A stretch of DNA of 64,000 nucleotides from Euglena gracilis (GCA_039621445.1 CP154956.1:62760257-62824256), one strand, 5' to 3'; positions 11,231-21,510 are shown, counted from the first letter of the stretch. The notes: generated by a model from the letters alone, not told the origin. A program made the numbers and translations.

Positions 11231-13146
11231 TCTGAACTTTTGGCTGTGGCTGGCTCAATGTATTTTTTGTCGAGCCAGTCTTGTGTGATTTTTTCAAGTG
11301 CCTCTTTCCTCTCACCGTGCATGAAAAAAGGCTTCTGTCTGGTTGGCTTTGCCCCCTCCTTCAAAGGTATGTATGCATAACCATATTGTCCTCTTTCGGG
11401 GGGGTCTGGAAATGGCGATGACCGAAATACCGTCCCCCGGTAATCTTCCAAAACTTGTTCCCTCAACTTGACTACCCGTTCCTCCTCTTTTTTGTCCTCC
11501 CCCTCCCTTGCAATTATCATTCGGTTGATAACTTGCACTGGGGGGTCACTTCCCTCCAAATTTGTGGCAACCTCCCTCAGGTCCTCATCACTCAAAAATT
11601 GCAATTCCTGGTCCAACCCCTCCAATGGCAAACAAAGACCAAGTTTTTGCAACCCAAACGAAGACGTCCGTCCGTCCGCCACCGCCACAATGTCCACTGA
11701 AAATTTTATGTCATCCCTGAATTTTTGCGGACCCCTCCGTCTTTCAACACCCCGCAGAAAAATCAGGTCGGGGCTGTCTTTCACCAACGCCTTGTGGTGT
11801 GGAAAAATTCCCAGTTTTGCTTCTGCCAACCATGGATAAGAAAGAATGGCATCAACTTTGATGTTTGCCTCATAAAATTCAACCTCATATTCCACCCTCT
11901 CAATTTCCCTTTCCTCATTCCAATTTTGTTGTAGGATCATTTTCACCTTTGCACATCTGCTCCCCCCCGCCAAAGTTTGCCCATTGGCCGTTTCAAACCT
12001 TAACGGGTCCTTAGCAGGATACATTAGGTGGTCCCCTATCAACCCTTGTCGAATGAGGTTTGCTTCAGCCCCCGTGTCAATCAAAATTCTGGCCGTTTTT
12101 TCCTCCCCATTTGCCAACCTAATCTGGGTTTTCACCAGTAGTTGTCTGTCCTCCCCGAGTTTCTTTGCTCCTCCCCGAGTTTTCGTCCCCCTCAACATTC
12201 TTTTTTTCAGCCGAACCAATTTTTTCTTCCCTGGGGCTGCCCCCCCTTGGGAGAGTTGCCTTCTATCGATCAACAAGGCCCACACCCCCCAACGGGTACC
12301 CCTCAAAATCCTCCCATCAGCCTCAAACAACTTTGTCCCCTTGGGAAAATAAATTTTTTTGACAGCCATAGCCACCAGGTTTTTCACCCACCTCCTATTC
12401 CAGTCTGGGCAAATACAAATTGCCCGACAATTGGAATTTTGCAATTTTTCAGCCACCTCAGGCCACAAAGTCCAGGGGGGGTTCATCCACAACGTTTCCT
12501 CCGCCCCCCAATCCTTTTTCATGGCATCATCATCCTCCCCGTAAAACTTTTCACACCTGGCATTTTGGCTGGTTGCAAAACAATCCCGTTCCGCCTTAAC
12601 CCGAAATTCCTTCTCAATTTCCTCCATACAAACTTTCCTAACAGCATAATCCTCCCTACGATATCCGCTTTTTCGTTCCAACACGGTTAACAAATACTCC
12701 ACCAGTTGTTTGGGCATCCTCCATTTTTTCTGGGTGCCAACTGTCATTCCATATCCTCCCAACTTTTCTCGGTGACTCCTCCCCCCAGGAATCAAATTCG
12801 GGCAGGTCTGGCCATCACAAAGTTTGTTTTGTAGCTTGCTCAGATTTTCGCTCCCCCAGATTCGGGTGGGCTTTTGATATCCCCAATCTGAAAATTGACA
12901 ATAATCAACATCAACAAAAGTCAGATTTTGAACACAGGGTCTTTTCCGCAAAAGCCCATGACGGGGATTTTCAATCCACCACAATTTTGGCTTGAAATAT
13001 TCGACAATCTCCAAAGTTTTTTTGACCAGCCGATCTGCCCCCTCCAAATTTCTGACTCCCAATGTTTTGGCCAAGCTATATTCTGTACAGGGCACCCCCG
13101 CAGCGATGATCTGAAAATATCCGGGGGGTACCTCCAATATCTCCAC
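11198..13146 (-). CDS. pol: Pol: C5-methyltransferase catalytic part, Dam-like NPPW methyltransferase, aspartic protease, start of RT
   Basis: Residue numbers count from 13146. Motif IV AGVPCTEYS (catalytic Cys20) and motif VI IENPRHG (Glu59) identify a C5 cytosine methyltransferase of the compact phage-like kind. YQKPTRIW (91-98) sits where motif VIII is expected, and no large target-recognition domain is seen. Residues about 187-300 form a second module, DCFATSQNARCEKFY...WMNPPW (222-225), matching the layout of phage Dam-type N6-adenine methyltransferases. A retropepsin follows: ILIDTGAEANLI (DTGA 357-360), FETANGQTL. The RT lead (TRQKPFFM, EWLSQTFPVPK) ends the frame at an A6 run (11198-11203), where one more A continues into the RT frame. 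The start is not a real initiation site. Confidence 0.85.
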
Positions 13147-13538
13147 TCCAAAATATTTGCACAGTGGGTTGGGTTAAATCTGGGGTTTATGTCCACTGAC
13201 ACAACCTTAAACCCCTGCTCTCTCAGGCAATCCCCAACCGAGCCTTTACCGCAAAAAAGGTCTAAAGCTCTTTTCTTTACGGAAGGCTGTGCACGATCCC
13301 TTATGGGATCTGATTTTTTACAGATTTGGGCCGAGTCACAGATTTGCACGTCACGCATGCACGCACCCAACACACTGGACACACCTTGCACAGAAGTCTC
13401 CTGGGATGGCAGATTTTTCATCGTGTTTTCACTCACACGAGATTTTTCTTGCCACCTGGGATTTGTGTATGTCTTTGTGTGGGGCTGGGTATGCGAGCCC
13501 GGGGCGGCTCCCGCCCCCAACGGTCCACCCCGGCTATC
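13140..13538 (-). CDS. pol: Pol: cytosine-C5 DNA methyltransferase domain, AdoMet-binding part
   Basis: In frame with gag after the UAG. A Ser/Thr/Lys-rich linker of about 85 residues leads to motif I, RALDLFCGKGSVGDCL, followed by EQGFKVVSVDI, the AdoMet-binding strand-loop-helix with an acidic residue at the end of strand 2 as in C5 methyltransferases (Dcm/DNMT superfamily). It runs through HCANILEW to a C6 run near 13110. One extra C there would join it directly to the next frame, which carries the catalytic motifs. Confidence 0.8.
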
Positions 13539-13541
13539 CTA
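13539..13541 (-). promoter_or_regulatory. In-frame UAG between gag and pol (possible readthrough site)
   Basis: The codon after gag is TAG followed by GAT AGC CGG, and the frame continues for about 130 codons into the methyltransferase motif I. A single in-frame UAG, as in gammaretroviruses, would let a fraction of ribosomes make Gag-Pol. It could instead be a nonsense mutation; only comparison of copies can tell. Confidence 0.45.
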
Positions 13542-15780
13542 GCAACGGTTTCCTTTCCCCCTTCCTTTGCCTTTGCCTTTTCCACCGTCCTGGCCCTTTC
13601 CCCTAGACCAGTCATTTCCATTGTTTCCTTTCCCCCAGGAATTGTTTCCTTTGCCCTTTCCTTTGCCTTTGCCTTTGCCACCACCAGACTGTGAATCAAA
13701 ATTCTGTTGATTTGAGTTCCACCACTGATTTCCCTGAAAATTGGCATTGGCATTGGAATTCCACCCAGAATCGTTTCTCCATCCCCCCCCATTGCCAAAT
13801 TGCGATTGCTGGGGGGGTGGCAATGATTGTGATCGAACCACTGGCACTGGATTTTGCACGGGGGGGTTCACGTTTGCATTGGTCGCAGGAGCTGCCACCT
13901 GTGATTCTGATTTTCCAACGGACGGTTTTGCCACCGTTTCGCCCCCCTTGGCTGACCGTGTTGGGGAGGGTGTCCTGGACCCCTTGGCCCGATCTGCCTT
14001 AGCAGACCTGGCCCTCCGGTTTCCAAATGCATTTGGCTCCCTGGAACTGTGTATCATGTCTTGAGAATCCCTGGAAGACAATTTTCGCTCAACAAAACGG
14101 AAAATTTCTTCAACTCCCATTTTTGGCTGTTCCTCCACAATTTTGATCCTTTTATCCGTGCCTGTGATTGGTTTCCCACTGACCTCTTTCAGTTTGTCGC
14201 AAATCGTAGTGTTGGGCAAAAAGACTTCGAACTCCAGCGGTGAAACTTTCGAAACCTTGCAGGGCTTTTCCCCAGTGACACGTTCCACAGCACAAATAAT
14301 GTTTTCCTCGGTTGCAGGCACTCCAGGGTACATTTTGACTTTCGGTCCACACGTTGATTTCCTTTCCTCCTCATCGGCGACCCAATGCAAAATGAAATTT
14401 GGCAGTTTTCCCTTGACCAGTCTTTCTGCCTCATCGTCAGTGGCGCTTTTCACCTGTCTCCAGGCTATTCTGAAATTTATGACAAAATCTCGCCATTCCT
14501 GTACGGTAATTTTCCCTTGGTTCACGAGGTTCACATCATACCATTTTTTTCTGGCACACTCGGATTGAGTTCCAGCATATTTCCCTTCAAGCCTGTCAAA
14601 TTCCTCCTCGAAAGATGTTTTTCCGTTCAATTCCAGTCGGAATTGCAATTCCTTTTGATTTGTGTCGTCCAGCGTCATTGCAAAAAGCTGAAGCTTGAGT
14701 GAATCAGACATATGTCCATTTTGCAAAATAACCAACGTCCTGAAATATTGATCCCAATCCCGCACAAAGGACGACCAGTCTTTTGGCTGTCCAGAAAAAT
14801 TTGGAGCTACCAGGTTTTTCATCAATTGATGCGTTGCCACTGCATTTGATGAAACCAGCCCTGCACCTGCAGGCACTGCCCCCACAGGTCGTGCACAAAC
14901 CTGCCTGACATGTGTCGCATGTGATCCTGGTTCAGCATATTCATAGCCTTCAATTTCAACCGGATTTTTCTCAATCGCAGGTAAATTGTTGTAACCAAAA
15001 AGATCAAACTCCTCGATTTCTGGGTTTCCAGCTGATTTTTCTCCCGTTTCCTTTGTCAGATCCACTGTCGCAGATTTGGCAGATTCAGCTTGCTGATTTT
15101 TCATCACCAAAAACTCAGCCTGAAATAAATCCAGCTTTTGTTGCAATTTTTTCCGCTCCTGCTGTTCTTTAAAAAGTTCACTGGACTGCTGTTGCAGTAA
15201 AACTCCAACCTGCTGTTTCATCGAATTTTCCATTTCAGCCCGAACTTTTTCAAACTGCCCCTCCCTTTCACTCAGCCTCAACCTTTCCTGCAACATTTCA
15301 CTGATAATGACCTCCAAATTCTTTCTCGTTTGCAGCCCCAACTCCCTTTGCACCTCCAACCGAATGGTTTCCTCACTCTTGTTAATCAGGTCACAGACTT
15401 TTTCAATGGGAAAATCTTTCCGACCCAGAAAATTCTCCAACCTCCCCAAACGATCATTCAGAGCTTTGCTCTCTCGCTCCAGGGACTGTGAAAATTCCTT
15501 CAATTTCTCAGCCTGCGCCTGAAATTTGGCACACTCAGTCTCCCCCAAACCTTTGCATTGCTGAAAAATGATCCCAAAGCGTCCCTCCAGACCAGAGCTT
15601 TAGTTCACCGACTGCAGATTTGACCTGATTAACAGCAATTTCCTGCTGTTTTTCCTTCTCCCCCACTTGTTGCACCACCACGTGCATCTCCCCCACAGAT
15701 TTTTCCAAAATCGACAGTTTCTGAGAAAAATCCCTCTCATTTTTTCTCAACCCCTCAACCTGGGCCTCAAAACTCCATCC
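13539..15780 (-). CDS. gag: gag: coiled coil, capsid-like region and basic nucleocapsid tail
   Basis: A heptad-rich coiled coil (about 15780-15050) spans two compensating frame changes. The second is near 15550, in a G5 run where one G fewer joins the frames. Then follows a capsid-like helical region of Ty3/gypsy Gag type (APNFSGQPKDWSSFVRDWDQYF, LQLFAMTLDD, EWRDFVINF). The tail holds RSAKADRAKG, Gln/Asn-rich sequence and a KGKGKGKGKG-type basic region, which probably replaces the usual zinc knuckle for RNA binding. The frame ends with CGT TGC TAG, and the same frame stays open after this UAG into the methyltransferase. Confidence 0.85.
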
Positions 15781-17900
15781 TCCACTTTCTTCACTTTTTC
15801 AGCAAACTGCCGTTCCATTTCCACACTCAACAAATGCCTTTGGCATTGGGCCAGATTTTGCACCATTTCACCATTTTGCTGAAACTGCAAAAGCAAGTCG
15901 TTTACAGTTGCACTCAGTTCAGCCTGAATTTCACGTTTCACCATGGCAATGTGATCAGCCATTCGTCCATCATGCATGCCCAATGCCTCATTCACCAGAT
16001 TCAATGTCTGCCCCTGTGACATGGCCAATGCCCGATTTAGCCTGTTTTCTGCCTCCCCCACCAGAATTTCAGCCGTTTTTTCAGGGTTTTTTCCTTCCTG
16101 CACCAAAAGTCTGCCATGTAAACATTCAATTTTACAACTGATTTCTTCACCCCAATTGTTCCAATCATCATCAGATTGGCCATAGCCCGATTCCATTTCC
16201 ACATCATGCTGATTTTCAGGGTTTTCGGACCCAGTTTCTGCAGAAAAACTGGTGTTTGGCTGTAAATTCTGTGGCTGGGTCTGTGGAAAATCTGGCTGAA
16301 TTGGCTGAAAAATCTGGGCTGGGCCTGTGTTTGAAGACACTGTTAACGCTGGCTGAAAAACCTGCCCAGTCATCTGGGCTGGTCCCATGATTGCTGGAAC
16401 AGATGACCCAGCCGAGAACTGCTGGGCTGGCTGAAAAACCTGTGAAGTCATCTGGGCTGGCTCCACGATTGCTGGGACAGATGACTCAGCCGAAAACTGC
16501 TGGGCTGGCTGAAAAACCTGTGAAGTCATCTGGGCTGGCCCCATGATTGCTGAAACAGATGACCCAGCCGAAAACTGCTGGGCTGGGTGAAAAACCTGTG
16601 AAGTCATCTGGGCTGGGACAGATATCTCAGCCGAAAACGGCTGGGCTGGCTGAAAAACCTGCAGCTGGGCTGCAGGTGGCTGTGCTGACTGCGATTCTGA
16701 ACTCTGTGTTAACAGCAATGGTTCTGGCTGGGCTGTTAAACACAAAATTTTTTGTTCTGGCCCTGGGCTGCTGTCTCGCGATGACACAGAAATTTGCTGA
16801 AAACCTGAAAAATTTACTGGCCACATGCCAGCAGCTTTCATTCTCTGCATAACCATTTCCTGAATTATGGCGTTTTCAGCTCTTTTTTCTTCCTCTGATT
16901 CGCTTTCGTAAGCTGGGGGGTCTGATTCGTTGTCACTGCCATGCAGTGGAATCAGCTGTAAATTTTCTGGCCCTGCCACTGTGATGGGCCTTATGCATGT
17001 AATTAACCCCCTCTCCGAATCAGAATCAGATTCTGATTCCTGTGTCGATTCTGAAAATCCTGAAGCCGATAAAGTTTCTGCAGCCTGAAAATTGTTTCCT
17101 GCCACAGATTCCATCCTGATTTGCAATGATGCCACAGGTTCCGAAAACTGGGCTGCAGAAAATTCAGTTTCCTTTTCGTTCTGAAAACAGCTTTCTGCCA
17201 CAGATCTCAGAAAATTTTCACCACAATCTGAAACTCGGACAGATTGGCCGGGAAACGAGCAGATTTCTGCAGATTCTTCTGAAAATTCACAGACCACTGG
17301 GTTGGTGAAACTGTCCTCGTGCACCATTCTGCTTGCACAGCCACCAGAACAAATCTCCGTGACCGTGTCGACCGTCTCTGAAAAATTTTCACTGACTGGG
17401 TCAGTGAAACAACCTTTGCTTGCGATGTCAGCCGAATCTGAAAACTTTGCACTGATTCTGCTGGCAGAGCCAGCGGAACAAATCTCTGCCACGATGTTCA
17501 CCGAATCTGAAAAATCCTCAATGATTCTGCTGGCAGAGCCAGCAGAACAAACCTCTGCGACCATGTTCGCCGAATCTGAAAAACCCTCACTGACGAAGTC
17601 AGTGAGCAAACCTCTGCTAACCATGTTCGCCGGCCCCACCCCCTGTGCGCCGCCGGTCGCCCCCGCGACCGGTGAGTCCCGGTGGGCCGAGGGCCCGGGG
17701 GGGTCCTCGCCGTCGTGGATAACCACCGACAGCCGGGGGGTGGGTGTTTCCGGGGCGGGGCCTGCGCTTTTTCTGGGGGTTGGTGGGCTCAGGCCAACTC
17801 CCATTTTTTCACCCAGGTGTTTTCCCCTACCCCTGCCGGTGCGTAGGATCGTTTTTTTAATGTTTTCTGAAAATTTGGTGAACACCGAAAAATCTGCCAT
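15747..17900 (-). CDS. gag: gag, N-terminal part
   Basis: Open from an ATG inside the LTR (17898-17900; the next ATG is at the LTR/PBS border, 17622-17624) to 15747. Two kinds of amino-acid repeats are visible: units around SDSANMVAEVCSAGSASRI (about 17400-17620), and units around QMTSQVFQPAQQFSAGSS (about 16370-16640). The remainder is rich in Ser, Glu, Gln and Ala, with an acidic segment near 16900-17050. Towards the C-terminus it becomes a coiled coil that continues in the next frame after a one-base shift near 15773. The exact start is uncertain. No similarity to a named domain is seen here. Confidence 0.7.
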   Translation of the reverse strand: MADFSVFTKFSENIKKTILRTGRGRGKHLGEKMGVGLSPPTPRKSAGPAPETPTPRLSVVIHDGEDPPGPSAHRDSPVAGATGGAQGVGPANMVSRGLLTDFVSEGFSDSANMVAEVCSAGSASRIIEDFSDSVNIVAEICSAGSASRISAKFSDSADIASKGCFTDPVSENFSETVDTVTEICSGGCASRMVHEDSFTNPVVCEFSEESAEICSFPGQSVRVSDCGENFLRSVAESCFQNEKETEFSAAQFSEPVASLQIRMESVAGNNFQAAETLSASGFSESTQESESDSDSERGLITCIRPITVAGPENLQLIPLHGSDNESDPPAYESESEEEKRAENAIIQEMVMQRMKAAGMWPVNFSGFQQISVSSRDSSPGPEQKILCLTAQPEPLLLTQSSESQSAQPPAAQLQVFQPAQPFSAEISVPAQMTSQVFHPAQQFSAGSSVSAIMGPAQMTSQVFQPAQQFSAESSVPAIVEPAQMTSQVFQPAQQFSAGSSVPAIMGPAQMTGQVFQPALTVSSNTGPAQIFQPIQPDFPQTQPQNLQPNTSFSAETGSENPENQHDVEMESGYGQSDDDWNNWGEEISCKIECLHGRLLVQEGKNPEKTAEILVGEAENRLNRALAMSQGQTLNLVNEALGMHDGRMADHIAMVKREIQAELSATVNDLLLQFQQNGEMVQNLAQCQRHLLSVEMERQFAEKVKKVEDGVLRPRLRG
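16370..16640 (-). repeat. Tandem repeats in gag (about 85-bp units)
   Basis: Three to four units encode Pro-Ala-Gln-Met-Thr-Ser-Gln-Val-Phe and following residues, with variant copies at each end. All stay in frame with gag. Confidence 0.65.
17400..17621 (-). repeat. Tandem repeats in gag (about 75-bp units)
   Basis: Roughly four units share the pattern Phe-Ser-(Asp/Glu)-Ser, Val-Ala-Glu, Cys-Ser-Ala-Gly, in frame with gag. The units differ enough to be old relative to the insertion. Confidence 0.65.
17606..17623 (-). other. Primer-binding site
   Basis: Directly after the 5' LTR (no gap) the minus strand reads TGGTTAGCAGAGG. A PBS starts with TGG to pair with the tRNA CCA end. The rest resembles the acceptor end of many initiator tRNA-Met genes (AGCAGAG) with one extra T. 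The exact primer tRNA is not proven. The ATG at 17622-17624 straddles the LTR/PBS border. Confidence 0.75.
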
Positions 17901-18422
17901 TTGGTGTGAAAATCTCACCTCTCTCTCTCTCTTACGCACACCTTGTAGGCAAAAACCAACCCACTGAATCTGAAATGAATCCCAACCCACCGGAGAAGCA
18001 ATCACAATGTTGGAAATCTGTGAGAGTGACTGAATGTGATGGAAAAAACAACCTGGGGCAAGGAAGATGAGGTATAGGGTATAGGAGGCGGTGGTGATGG
18101 CGGTGTTGTAGGGTCTCCTTCTTGATTTCAATACCAACTTGAATTCAATAACTCCACCAACAATGTAATGACCAACAATGTAACTGCCAATTCCAATTCA
18201 ACAATGTGATTGATCAAATCCAATTCAATGTACTTCCTCTTTGCCAAATGATGGGGAAAACCCCTCAAGTTCTGTAAAAAAACAGAATTTGAAAGATCAA
18301 AGTAATTTGACCCGCTTCTAATTTCAATCGCGGGTTTTTTTAACTGATTGGCTGTTACCCGCGATGTTGGAATTTGCACTTTCTGGCAATTTTTGGCTGC
18401 CGGCGCAAGCCGGCGGCCGACA
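17624..18422 (-). repeat. 5' LTR (799 bp)
   Basis: Identical to 6114-6912 at a constant offset of 11,510 except for one base. On the minus strand it starts TGTCGGCC and ends GGCGAACA, the canonical TG/CA termini. It contains an ATG (17898-17900) whose frame stays open through the LTR end and PBS into gag. Confidence 0.95.
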
Positions 18423-18426
18423 GAGC
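18423..18426. repeat. Target site duplication GAGC, right copy
   Basis: Matches 6110-6113. ORF-X continues in frame immediately after it. Confidence 0.85.
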
Positions 18427-20619
18427 ATACCGAAAAGACGGTGCATACCGTTGGAACGAACAAGAGCGCGAAGGCGCAAAAGGACAGAAAGGCCAGAAAA
18501 GCAAAGGAAAGAGCGAAGGCTCACAACCAGGTTACGACCTAGACGTACAATTTATGATTGACCATCTGTTCTGGATCTCAGATGGATGTGATACAATTAT
18601 GCACAAGTACTACGAGGAACAACACCCTTGGGTTGTTGCTCCTGAAGTACATCACAACATGGTCAAAATCTACAAGGAAAAAGCCCGTGGCTTTTTCTTC
18701 GATGGTACAATTTCCTGTTACGAAAGCCAGGATGGCATCGACAATTTGCCGGGTTTCTGGCAACTACTTTTCTGGCTCGGGTTTCATTGCATGAACTTCG
18801 GTTCATTTGCAATGCCCGCCAGCCAAGCGCACTACTTGCCACATCCAAAGCTACAATACGGATGGGAATCGTCCCACTGAAGAAAATGTTCGACAATATC
18901 CGAGAAATCGGACCACAAGGTATACAATGGGAAGTATTCCCACTTCCCAGGGGTATACAATTGGTGACACACGAAGTGTTCTGTTACAACTACCAAATTT
19001 TTCTCAACGAACACTACGGCCCCCACTTCCAAGTGGTCGGAATCGACCTAACATACCCACAAAAATTCGTGCTTTGGTGCACCCACTGCCACCACAAGTT
19101 CCCCGTGGACTTCTGGGGCTTTGGTGTGCGCGGTCGGACAACCGACCGCCCAAACGCACAAAGGGCGCAGCCCCACCAACGCGAATGGGCGGAGGCCCAA
19201 CAACAACGAAGACTACTTGGACACATCTGCCACAAACCCCTCGAATTCAGGGAAATCGGATACGCCAGACAAAACCACCGACAAATGCTTCTGCACATGC
19301 AGACGTTCCAATGGAGAGCATGGGTGTCCTATGCTCTGGAAATCTACAATTTATTCAACCCAAAACAACAACTCCCACAAGAATACCTCCCTCTTCGACC
19401 TGAATGGGACGAAGACGGAAAACGGAAGTACATCAAACGCCTGTTCGGTGAAACCCTCCGAAGAGAGGACTTTGCCCCGTTTTTCAAGGGCAAACGTACA
19501 AATAAGGATGGGTTGGCCATCCCAATGCTCGACTGGCTTCCTCGCGGATCGGGAGAAAACAAATTTGTCGGATGGAAAAACTTCCGTCTGCGACCACGTA
19601 TAAAACTCCCTGAACCTCAGCCGGCGGAGTCCGAAGCAGCGCAGTCTGCATTTGAACAACCTCCAACGGCTGCATCATCTACGACGTCAACAGCCAAAGA
19701 AGCAGCGAAGCCTGCAACCAAACGTTCGGAAGAACGTTTGCCACAACCTCCACCTACACCTACAATGTCTGTGGAACACACTCCCGTACATTCTTCAGAC
19801 TCTTCGTGCTTTTCCTCTTCTGGGTCATCCAGCGATGAGTAAATGGAAGAACGGACAGACAATGAACACAGTACACGCTCCGTCTCCTCCGCATCTGTGG
19901 AGTCTGAACCCGAAGATGCCGGCGTACAACATGCTCTAAGGGCCGAAGTGCCAGCTACAACGCCTGCTCAAACACAGCCACAAACACCATTGCCAGACGC
20001 GGAACCTGACGCGCCTGCAGAATTTACAATGGCCGAAGTGCCTGCAGACTCCACAACGGCCGCAGCGCCTTCGGCAGAAGTGGTTCCACCTACTCCCGCA
20101 CATGCGGAAGCTGCACACGAAGTAACTGATGCTGAGATAATAGCATTTCGCGAACTGATCACAAGACAACAACGACAAGGTATCGACAGATACCAAGACC
20201 CAGACGATTTTATACTCATACCACCATAAGTTGGACGCGCTGCAGAACGCGTCCTCGGAAGCGTCCGAAGTGGCGTAGCCTCGATGGTTGCAATGGTGCG
20301 ATCGAGGTCTTCTTCTTCAACGCGAAGTCCCCGTGACACGGGACTTGGCGAACAACCCACACAAGAAGCTACCGCTTCCACCACAGCACTGGCAGCAGTC
20401 GCGGCCAGTTCTACTCCTGATGTCCAAACACCCGAAGTGGTGACAACAACCGAATCGACTACGGTCGAACAAACGCCACCACATGACACAACACCCGTAG
20501 TGGTACACACACCTGAACAGGTGGTGCCGACGGTTTCTGACGTACCACCTACCACCACACCAACGGTCAAACCTGCTCCAAAGTCGCCTGCATGGATGAT
20601 CCTGACAAGGATACCTTAG
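18427..20619 (+). pseudogene. ORF-X, 3' part (continues 3857-6113 across the insertion)
   Basis: The frame that enters the insertion as ACA CGA GC resumes here with A TAC CGA AAA when the element and one GAGC are removed. A Lys/Gly/Glu-rich stretch is followed by a globular segment (DVQFMIDHLFWISDG, GFWQLLFWLGF). After a shift near 18870 a second segment has a Cys/His cluster (WCTHCHHKF). The C-terminus is Pro/Ser/Thr/Glu-rich. In-frame TAA codons at 19840-19842 and 20227-20229 are each followed by more sequence of the same style, so the copy is nonfunctional as written. No known domain is recognised. Confidence 0.55.
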
Positions 20620-21510
20620 ACTTACGTCCAACTGAAATGACCTTGGTACAAGACCCACATATGGGTGAGTACTTCAAGGAAACCCACAAACGTTGAGGGT
20701 TTCCTGCCTCGTACAATCAGCTACGGCTGAAATGGGCGTAGTCCCGCATAATGAGCGAAGTCTCGAGCGTGAATACGCACTTCATCATCGCGTTCAACAC
20801 CGTTTCAAGACACAATGACGGAATCGCCTTAAGTTCGGTCGATAACACGTTGATCGCGAAGATTCAAGACCACAAAGACACTACGGTGTCAAGTAAGAAG
20901 ACACACGAAGCACAGCATGCGCGCCAGAATTCTTTTGCGCTTTGTGCTCCAAACACGGTAACCGTAATTGGGAACCAGACCATAGTATCCTGGTACTGTC
21001 TCCCTGAACCTGGGACTGTGCCTGGCATCCCGACTGGCCTGGTCCAGAAGGGAAATCGGGCAGAGCCCTGGGAGGGGGATGTGTACCAGGCAGCCATTCT
21101 GCCATGGCACTGTGTACCACATACAATGGGCTACGGCCTACAAGCTGGCTACGGCCGGACTGTACACAGTGGCGTGGTTAAACCATAAGGCAAAGAGAGA
21201 ATCTCAGAGCTAGCGAAAGCTTAGCGAAAGTAACTGGTTCCTAATTCAAGGTTATTGGGTTTGGTGCTTTGCAATTCTGTTTTAGAATTCTGAGGGCGAA
21301 GTCCCATTTAAATACAAGTTTATTTCTTTCTTTTACAAAGCTCGAAAGAGCAAAAGTCACTTTCATATAAGGGACTGCGGTCCCACCAATTCTTCTGCTT
21401 GTGTGCTTTGCGTTCAAAAGGGGAAAAGGGAAGCAAATTTTATTGTTACTCCCCCCACGGGCTTTTCGGGAGGAAAGCATAAGTAGAAAAGCCGGGGTGG
21501 GACGTACACT
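20620..21510 (+). other. Unassigned stretch, possible end of outer element
   Basis: No LTR, conserved ORF or RNA gene was recognised. Short palindromic words (GCTACGGC, CTACGGCC) recur near 20720 and 21130-21160. The base style changes near 21200, so the outer element may end there. Confidence 0.4.

Larger units (their letters stand above)
6114..18422 (-). mobile_element. Complete Ty3/gypsy retrotransposon carrying two DNA methyltransferase-like domains
   Basis: A 12,309-bp element bounded by 799-bp direct LTRs (TG...CA) and a 4-bp target duplication. It is transcribed on the minus strand. The order is 5' LTR, PBS, large gag, in-frame UAG, cytosine-C5 methyltransferase, NPPW methyltransferase, aspartic protease, RT, RNase H, DD35E integrase, chromodomain, 3' minisatellite, polypurine tract, 3' LTR. 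The LTRs differ at a single site (6384 T versus 17894 C), so insertion was recent. Several one-base frame changes break pol. Some lie in 6-base homopolymers where one more base would restore the frame, so part of the damage may be assembly error. Confidence 0.93.

Noticed and set aside
3857-20619. ORF-X as an envelope gene
   Set aside because: No signal peptide, transmembrane helix, fusion peptide or cysteine pattern is visible.
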